Source: Citricoccus sp. WCRC_4
GTDB lineage: Bacteria > Actinomycetota > Actinomycetes > Actinomycetales > Micrococcaceae
NCBI GenBank assembly: GCA_026645375.1
Contig: JAPFFX010000222.1
Coordinates: 1-10,231, forward strand
Length of the DNA: 10,231 bases
Direction: 5' to 3'
The notes beneath the pieces are model-generated. The model searched no databases. It saw nothing but the letters and a program-made list of their open reading frames with translations, and had not been told where the DNA came from. Below, piece by piece: positions 5,945 through 10,231 of the stretch. Every line of letters begins with the position of its first letter. The stretch's first letter is position 1. The position numbers and the translations under genes are program-made.

Positions 5945-6888
5945 TAGAGCAGGACGGTCGCGAACGTGCCGACCTGTTCGAACCCGACGGTCCGGTAGGT
6001 CCGCACGGCGGCCGTGTTGAAGCTGTTGACGTAGAGGCTGACGTGTTCGGTGATGGTGTGGGCGTAGGCCGCGACCGCCGCCATCGAGGGGGCCGCCAGC
6101 CCGTGGCCGCGCAGGGAGGGGTCGACCCACACCCCCTGGATCTGGGAGCACCGGGCCGAGACCACCCCGAGGTCGGCCTTGAACCGGACCCGTCCGGCGT
6201 CGTCGAGGTCCACGAGGGAATGGCCGTTGCGGATGAGGTCCTCCACGCGCAACCGGTACTGCACGGCGCCGTTGGCCAGCGGCGAGAACCCGAGCTCCTC
6301 CTCGAACATCGCCACGCAGGCCGGGAGCACGGCGTGGAACTCCTTCGGCCGGGCCGGCCGCACCCGGGGCGAGGGCTCGACGGCGGGAGCACCGGGCAGG
6401 ACCATCAGCGGTTGCTCGTCGCGCACCTGGCGGGCCCGCTGGGGACCCCGGCCCAACTCCTGCCAGATCGACAGCACGGCGTCGCGGGGGCCGTAGACGG
6501 AGGCGAAGCGGCGCCGCAGTGCCAGCAGGGCGCGGCCGAACTGGACGCCTGCCTCCGGGGAGGCGCCGACCGGGACGATGTTGGCACCGACCCAGCAGGC
6601 GGCCTCCAGCCCGGGAGCGAGTCCCGAGGAGCGGCCGGGGGCCGGGGGTGCCCCGGAGGCGTCGATGCCCAGGAACAGGGACCCGCCGGAGCGCGTGCTG
6701 CCGGCATGGCGTCCGCTCTCCAGGACGGACTCTACGAAGCAGTTGGCCACCGGGTCCGCGGCGGCCAGCGCGGCCAGGGCCGCGGTGTCCGCGGGCGTCA
6801 GGACGCGGACGACTCCGCCCGTGGCCCGGCGGACGGCGTCGTCAGCTGACGGTGACCACGGGCGAGCCCTGGACAGGATCCCGGCCAT
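5944..6888 (-). CDS. GNAT family N-acetyltransferase with DUF4081-type N-terminal domain
   Basis: This predicted acetyl-CoA-dependent N-acyltransferase has 314 residues; the substrate is unknown. The N-terminal half (about 25-165) fits the DUF4081 domain found in the actinobacterial gene next to ispG (Rv2867c in M. tuberculosis); ADPVANCFVESVLES and SVYGPRDAVLSIW are its best-ordered parts. The C-terminal half (about 175-314) is a GNAT fold. It has the acetyl-CoA pyrophosphate loop GVWVDPSLRGHGLAAPSM near 252-269 and the typical ending LYVNSFNTAAVRTYRTVGF at 285-303. The ATG at 6888 is chosen because GGAAGGGA lies just upstream and no other plausible start precedes the conserved domain. It starts inside ispG with a 47-bp overlap, so the two are probably translationally coupled. 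An in-frame extension to 7083 exists but is Arg/Ser/Pro-rich shadow sequence. Confidence 0.9.
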   Translation of the reverse strand: MAGILSRARPWSPSADDAVRRATGGVVRVLTPADTAALAALAAADPVANCFVESVLESGRHAGSTRSGGSLFLGIDASGAPPAPGRSSGLAPGLEAACWVGANIVPVGASPEAGVQFGRALLALRRRFASVYGPRDAVLSIWQELGRGPQRARQVRDEQPLMVLPGAPAVEPSPRVRPARPKEFHAVLPACVAMFEEELGFSPLANGAVQYRLRVEDLIRNGHSLVDLDDAGRVRFKADLGVVSARCSQIQGVWVDPSLRGHGLAAPSMAAVAAYAHTITEHVSLYVNSFNTAAVRTYRTVGFEQVGTFATVLL

Positions 6889-8026
6889 CAGTCCCTTCCC
6901 CGCTGCCGTCCTCCATGCCGGACTCGGCCGCGATGCGACGGGCCTCCTCCAGCAGGGTCTCGACGATCTGGTCCTCGGGGACGGTCTTGATGACCTCGCC
7001 CTTGATGAAGATCTGGCCCTTGCCGTTGCCGGAGGCCACGCCCAGGTCGGCCTCGCGGGCCTCACCGGGGCCGTTGACGACACACCCCATGACGGCCACG
7101 CGCAGGGGCACGGTCAGGTCCTTGAGCCCCTCGGTGACCTCCTCCGCCAGCGAGTAGACGTCCACCTGCGCGCGCCCGCAGGACGGGCAGGAGACGATGT
7201 CCAGCTTGCGCTCGCGCAGGTTCAGGGACTGCAGGATCTGCAGGCCGACCTTGATCTCCTCGACCGGCGGTGCGGACAGCGAGACGCGGATGGTGTCCCC
7301 GATGCCCTGGCCCAGCAGGTAACCGAAGGCGGTGGCCGACTTGATGGTCCCCTGGAAGGCCGGGCCGGCCTCGGTCACGCCCAGGTGCAGCGGCCAGTCG
7401 CCGCGCGCGGCCAGCAGCTCGTAGGCACGGGCCATGACCACCGGGTCGTTGTGCTTGACCGAGATCTTGAAGTCCCGGAAGCCGTGCTCCTCGAACAGCG
7501 AGGCCTCCCAGACGGCGGACTCCACGAGGGCCTCCGGGGTGGCCCTGCCGTACTTCTCCAGCAGGCGCTTGTCCAGGGAGCCGGCGTTGACGCCGATCCG
7601 GATGGAGGTGCCGGCCTCGGAGGCTGCCTGGGCGATCTCCTTGACCTGGTCGTCGAAGCGCTTGATGTTTCCCGGGTTCACCCGGACGGCACCGCAACCG
7701 GCCTCGATGGCCGCGAAGACGTACTTGGGCTGGAAGTGGATGTCCGCGATGACCGGGATGGTGGACTGCTGGGCGATCACCTTCAGCGCGGCGGCGTCCT
7801 TGTCCGTGGGGCACGCCACGCGCACGATGTCGCAACCGGCGGCGGTGAGCTCGGCGATCTGCTGGAGGGTCGCCCCGATGTCATGGGTCTTCGTGGTGGT
7901 CATCGACTGCACGGAGACCGGGTGATCCGAGCCGACGCCGACCCTGCCCACGGAGATCTGCCTCGTCGTGCGGCGCGGGGCCAGGACGGGCGGTGGGGCG
8001 GCGGGCATGCCGAGGCTGACGGGCAC
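6842..8026 (-). CDS. ispG: 4-hydroxy-3-methylbut-2-en-1-yl diphosphate synthase (IspG/GcpE)
   Basis: IspG converts methylerythritol cyclodiphosphate to HMBPP, the penultimate step of the MEP isoprenoid pathway, using a 4Fe-4S cluster and a flavodoxin- or ferredoxin-type donor. The 394-residue protein has the N-terminal TIM barrel (VQSMTTTKTHDI 39-50, VRVACPTDKDA 68-78, ADIHFQPKY 94-102, VRVNPGN 114-120, IRIGVNAGSLDKRLL 142-156) and the C-terminal cluster domain. The cluster ligands are all present: C280 and C283 in VSCPSCGR, C315 in MGCVVNGPGEA, and E322. The GTG at 8026 is supported by AGGAG 7 nt upstream. After about residue 368 the tail (MEDGSGEGTDGRDP...) is a non-conserved extension lying partly in the overlap with the acetyltransferase start. 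The neighbouring Rip1/RseP-type protease gene is the usual actinobacterial context; dxr is expected further upstream, outside the window. Confidence 0.97.
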   Translation of the reverse strand: MPVSLGMPAAPPPVLAPRRTTRQISVGRVGVGSDHPVSVQSMTTTKTHDIGATLQQIAELTAAGCDIVRVACPTDKDAAALKVIAQQSTIPVIADIHFQPKYVFAAIEAGCGAVRVNPGNIKRFDDQVKEIAQAASEAGTSIRIGVNAGSLDKRLLEKYGRATPEALVESAVWEASLFEEHGFRDFKISVKHNDPVVMARAYELLAARGDWPLHLGVTEAGPAFQGTIKSATAFGYLLGQGIGDTIRVSLSAPPVEEIKVGLQILQSLNLRERKLDIVSCPSCGRAQVDVYSLAEEVTEGLKDLTVPLRVAVMGCVVNGPGEAREADLGVASGNGKGQIFIKGEVIKTVPEDQIVETLLEEARRIAAESGMEDGSGEGTDGRDPVQGSPVVTVS

Positions 8027-8069
8027 GGAGGGACTCCTGGTTCACTGGCGGTTCGGATTCGCGCCCAGT

Positions 8070-9080
8070 CTACTGGTAGGAGACGAACCACGGCTGGGGA
8101 GTGACCATGGTCATGGTCTGCTCCGGCGTGAACGTCGGGTGGTCCTCATCGACGAAGTTCTTCCAGCCCAGGCGCATCCCGGCCGGCAGGTCCTTCTTCA
8201 GGGCGCGCCAGGTCTGGAGCTTCTGCCCCGGGGTCCCGTGGCCGTCCGCGTGCACCATCAGCACCAGTCCGGCACGGGGCTGGACGTCCTGGCGGTCCGG
8301 GATCATCCGCACCTGGAACTGGTGCAGGATCACCAGCTTCTCCGGCAGCCGGTGCTCGGCCACCAGTTCCGCCAGCCAGGCGGTGACGTCGTTGACCTCG
8401 GCGGCGGAGACCTGGCCGACCTGCCGCATGTGCCGCTGCCCCGGCCGCAACCGCCACTCGGGGTCCAGGGCGAGGCCCACGTGGGGTCGTGCCAGCAGGT
8501 CCTCGAACATCCGGGCCTGGCTGAGGAAGTCCGCGGTCCCCGGCTGCAGGTCCAGCACCACGTAGGTGTCCGCCTCGCCGGCCGCCTCGACCCAGGCGCG
8601 CAACCGGCCCGGGTCCACCGGGGTGCTGTAGTCCCCGGTGGGGCCGGGGGCGGCGGTGGCCACGGTGGAGATGATCTCGAACGCCGGGATGACCGGTTGC
8701 TCGCTGTACTCCTGGTACTCGGCGGCCAGCTCCGCGGCCCGCGCGATCGCGCCGTCCACGTCCTGCTCACCGAGCATCCCGAGCGCACCGGTGCCGGGAG
8801 TCCCGTAGAGCGCGACCATCCGCCGGCCCGGGAACAACCGCGTGCCGCCGCCGGGCAGCTCTGGGGCCGGGGCCGTCGTCGGGGTGGGGTCCGGGCTGGC
8901 CGCCAGGGACGACGCCGGCGCCCCGGGCGCGCCCGGAGCACCGTCGGAGGAGGTGCAGGCGGTGAGGAACGCGGCGGCGCCGGTGCCGCTGAGGCCGGCC
9001 AGCAGTGCCCGGCGGCTCGGTCTGGTCAGGAGTCCCCGCCCCGGATCACCGCGGCCTGGTCCCCCACGGCGCAGCTCCAC
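8070..9080 (-). CDS. Tat-type lipoprotein with barrel-like domain, function unknown
   Basis: The 336-residue reading frame has a twin-arginine signal (S22-R23-R24-A-L-L) and a lipobox L39-T40-A41-C42, predicting export in folded form and lipid anchoring. A Gly/Ala/Pro/Ser/Thr linker (about 43-80) follows. The rest (about 82-336) has strand-like segments spaced as in a TIM-barrel: MVALYGTPG 88-96, YVVLDLQPG 173-181, VGLALDPEWRLRPGQ 201-215, LVILHQFQVRMI 249-260, LVLMVHADGHGTPG 272-285 and RLGWKNFVDEDHP 303-315. Acidic residues at strand ends (D177, D207, E208) recall glycoside hydrolases, but I recognise no named family. The GTG at 9080 gives a 55-bp overlap with the YciI gene and has no ribosome binding site. 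A CTG at 9029, overlapping the YciI stop as CTGA, would give a normal-length Tat signal and may be the true start. ispG follows after 43 bp. Confidence 0.8.
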   Translation of the reverse strand: MELRRGGPGRGDPGRGLLTRPSRRALLAGLSGTGAAAFLTACTSSDGAPGAPGAPASSLAASPDPTPTTAPAPELPGGGTRLFPGRRMVALYGTPGTGALGMLGEQDVDGAIARAAELAAEYQEYSEQPVIPAFEIISTVATAAPGPTGDYSTPVDPGRLRAWVEAAGEADTYVVLDLQPGTADFLSQARMFEDLLARPHVGLALDPEWRLRPGQRHMRQVGQVSAAEVNDVTAWLAELVAEHRLPEKLVILHQFQVRMIPDRQDVQPRAGLVLMVHADGHGTPGQKLQTWRALKKDLPAGMRLGWKNFVDEDHPTFTPEQTMTMVTPQPWFVSYQ

Positions 9081-9331
9081 TCGTGGACGTCGGTGGAGTG
9101 GATCAGGCCCTGCTTCTTGAACGGGTCGCCGTCGAGCAGGTCCCGGACGGCCTCATCGGAGTCCGCGCGGACCAGCAGCAGGGCGGCCGAGGGGTCGTCG
9201 ACGAAGGCGCCGGCGGCCACCATGGCCGGCCCCAGGGAAGCCAGGAACTCGCGGTGCGCGGCCCGGTGGGCATCACGCTCCTCCCCGAGCCCGGCGACGT
9301 ACGTGTACTGGACGGCGAAGATCTTCTCCAT
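9026..9331 (-). CDS. YciI family protein
   Basis: This is a 101-residue soluble protein of the YciI family (dimeric alpha-beta ferredoxin-like fold, related to muconolactone isomerase and YCII domains). Recognisable features are the first strand KIFAVQYTYV (3-12), the AHRAAHREFLASL helix (21-33) with H26 in the family's conserved His position, GAFVDDPSAALLLVRADSDEAVRDLLDGDPF (41-71) and a final strand near LIHSTDVHEWSCAV. The biochemical role of most members is unknown; some are proposed to be small isomerase- or dehydratase-like enzymes. The ATG at 9331 is preceded by a G-rich stretch that may act as ribosome binding site. That stretch could also pair with GCCCC upstream (arms at 9332-9336 and 9349-9353). 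The gene is 25 bp after the protease gene and overlaps the lipoprotein gene, so it is probably in the same transcript. Confidence 0.85.
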   Translation of the reverse strand: MEKIFAVQYTYVAGLGEERDAHRAAHREFLASLGPAMVAAGAFVDDPSAALLLVRADSDEAVRDLLDGDPFKKQGLIHSTDVHEWSCAVGDQAAVIRGGDS

Positions 9332-9356
9332 GCCCCCACCCTAGGTCAGGGGCGGG

Positions 9357-10231
9357 TCAGAACAAGCGGACGGGTTCCACGATGTCCGCCACGATGAGCA
9401 GCAGCCCCATGCCCAGCAGGGCGACGCCCACCACGTAGGTCAGCGGCAGGAGCCGGGCGATGTCGAACGGGCCGGGGTCCTGGCGCCGGGTGATCCTGGC
9501 CCAGCCGCGGCGGACGGCCTCCCACAGCGCCCCGGCCACGTGCCCGCCGTCCAGGGGCAGCAACGGGATCAGGTTGAACACCATCAGGGCCACGTTGACA
9601 CCGGCCACCAGGGACAGCAGCATCGAGGCCTTGTCCGCCAGCGGCACCTCGGGCAGGGCGGCCGCCTCACCGGCGATCCGGCCGACGCCGACCACGGACA
9701 TCGGCCCGTTGGGGTCCCGCTCCTCGGGACCGAACACCGCCTCGGCGGTCTCCCAGAGCTTCACGGGCAGCACCACCACGACCTCGGCGGTGGCCTGCAG
9801 CTGCTGGCCCATCACCGGGAAGGTCTCCGTCACCGGGGCGGGGACGTTCTCGACCTGCGACCCCATGCCCACGAAGCCGACCTGTTCGGTGCGGGGGCTG
9901 CCGTCGGGGTTCTCCTGGACCCTGCCCAGTTCGTCCGTGACGGGCCGTTCGGTGAGCCGGGGGGTGATGGTGCCGCCCTGCTGCACGCCGTCCCGTTCCC
10001 AGGTCACGGCCGTGGGCTGGCCGGCCCGGTCCCGGATGGCGCCGGAGAGCTCGTCCCAGGTCTGCACGGGCCGGCCGTTGAACGCGGTGATGGTGTCCCC
10101 GGGCTGCAGGCCGGCCGCGAAGGCCGGGGCCTCCGGGTCCCCGGGCTGGCAGTCCTCCTGGCCGGCGGCGGCCCGCTCCTGCTGGACGGCCGCGGGCACC
10201 ACGCACCGGAAGACCTCGGAGACGGTGGTGG
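9357..10231 (-). CDS. RseP/Rip1-type site-2 intramembrane zinc metalloprotease, C-terminal part
   Basis: This is the last 291 codons of a membrane-embedded site-2 protease (M50 family); in actinobacteria the orthologue Rip1 cleaves anti-sigma factors and other membrane substrates. Within the window an extracytoplasmic PDZ domain is visible (PAFAAGLQPGDTITAFNGRPVQTWDEL) near the 5' edge. Next comes an extended strand region, then a membrane segment with NLIPLLPLDGGHVAGALWEA around 9525-9575, which supplies the third zinc ligand (Asp of LDGGH). A final transmembrane helix (YVVGVALLGMGLLLIVADIV) precedes the stop. The HExxH motif and the first membrane helix lie beyond the window. Two cysteines flank the start of the PDZ domain (codons at 10203-10205 and near 10150) and could form an extracytoplasmic disulfide. 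The reading frame is open to the window end, so the GTG at 10202 is not the start. Confidence 0.93.
   Translation of the reverse strand, partial: TTVSEVFRCVVPAAVQQERAAAGQEDCQPGDPEAPAFAAGLQPGDTITAFNGRPVQTWDELSGAIRDRAGQPTAVTWERDGVQQGGTITPRLTERPVTDELGRVQENPDGSPRTEQVGFVGMGSQVENVPAPVTETFPVMGQQLQATAEVVVVLPVKLWETAEAVFGPEERDPNGPMSVVGVGRIAGEAAALPEVPLADKASMLLSLVAGVNVALMVFNLIPLLPLDGGHVAGALWEAVRRGWARITRRQDPGPFDIARLLPLTYVVGVALLGMGLLLIVADIVEPVRLF

Noticed and set aside
6889..7083. N-terminal extension of the acetyltransferase inside ispG
   Set aside because: Arg/Ser/Pro-rich sequence antiparallel to nothing conserved, entirely within ispG codons; a good ribosome binding site precedes the ATG at 6888.
2342..9344. 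Other long plus-strand open frames (2342-3202, 2949-4247, 4347-5903, 5935-6849, 6578-8104, 7968-9344)
   Set aside because: All are antisense to well-recognised genes and have His/Gly/Arg/Asp-rich shadow composition; none has a recognisable domain or convincing ribosome binding site.
1..10231. Search for mobile elements, CRISPR, tRNA/rRNA, toxin-antitoxin or defence genes
   Set aside because: All coding space is explained by core genes and two or three lineage-specific ones; spacers are short and show no terminal repeats, spacer arrays or cloverleaf structures.

Overview
The window is GC-rich DNA in which all eleven convincing protein genes lie on the minus strand. Half of them start with GTG. 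The proteins and their order (site-2 protease, ispG, DUF4081-type acetyltransferase, then proS, rimP, nusA, ylxR, infB) match the conserved actinobacterial chromosome core; in Mycobacterium tuberculosis the same genes run from rip1/gcpE/Rv2867c through proS and nusA to infB. The style suggests a Micrococcales actinomycete, probably Micrococcaceae-like, but genus cannot be fixed from this sequence. I see no mobile element, phage, CRISPR, tRNA or rRNA.

Layout in the direction of transcription (from high to low coordinates). Block 1, about 10231-5944: the 3' part of an RseP/Rip1 intramembrane zinc protease, a small YciI-family protein, a Tat-type lipoprotein with a barrel-like domain of unknown function, ispG (4Fe-4S enzyme of the MEP isoprenoid pathway) and a two-domain GNAT acetyltransferase whose start lies inside ispG. 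A GC-rich hairpin sits exactly at the acetyltransferase stop and may end this unit. Block 2, about 5870-3177: a secreted lipoprotein of unknown function, then prolyl-tRNA synthetase (proS). Block 3, about 3157-1: a TSUP/YfcA-like permease, then rimP, nusA, ylxR and the 5' end of infB, with very short spacers up to nusA (rimP stop and nusA start abut as TGAGTG).

Block 3 is the classical translation/transcription operon: 30S maturation (RimP), transcription elongation and termination (NusA), the small RNA-binding protein YlxR and initiation factor IF2. The preceding proS adds tRNA charging. Block 1 couples envelope proteolysis with isoprenoid precursor synthesis. The less expected passengers are the YciI/Tat-lipoprotein pair between the protease and ispG, and the permease between proS and rimP.

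The window is mostly ordinary core genome. The most unusual non-coding structure is the 135-bp ylxR-infB spacer. It holds three tandem 14-nt units, each carrying an ATGA stop/start overlap, which form a chain of tiny ORFs, followed by a stacked hairpin just before the infB ribosome binding site. I did not find evidence of a new multi-gene system.
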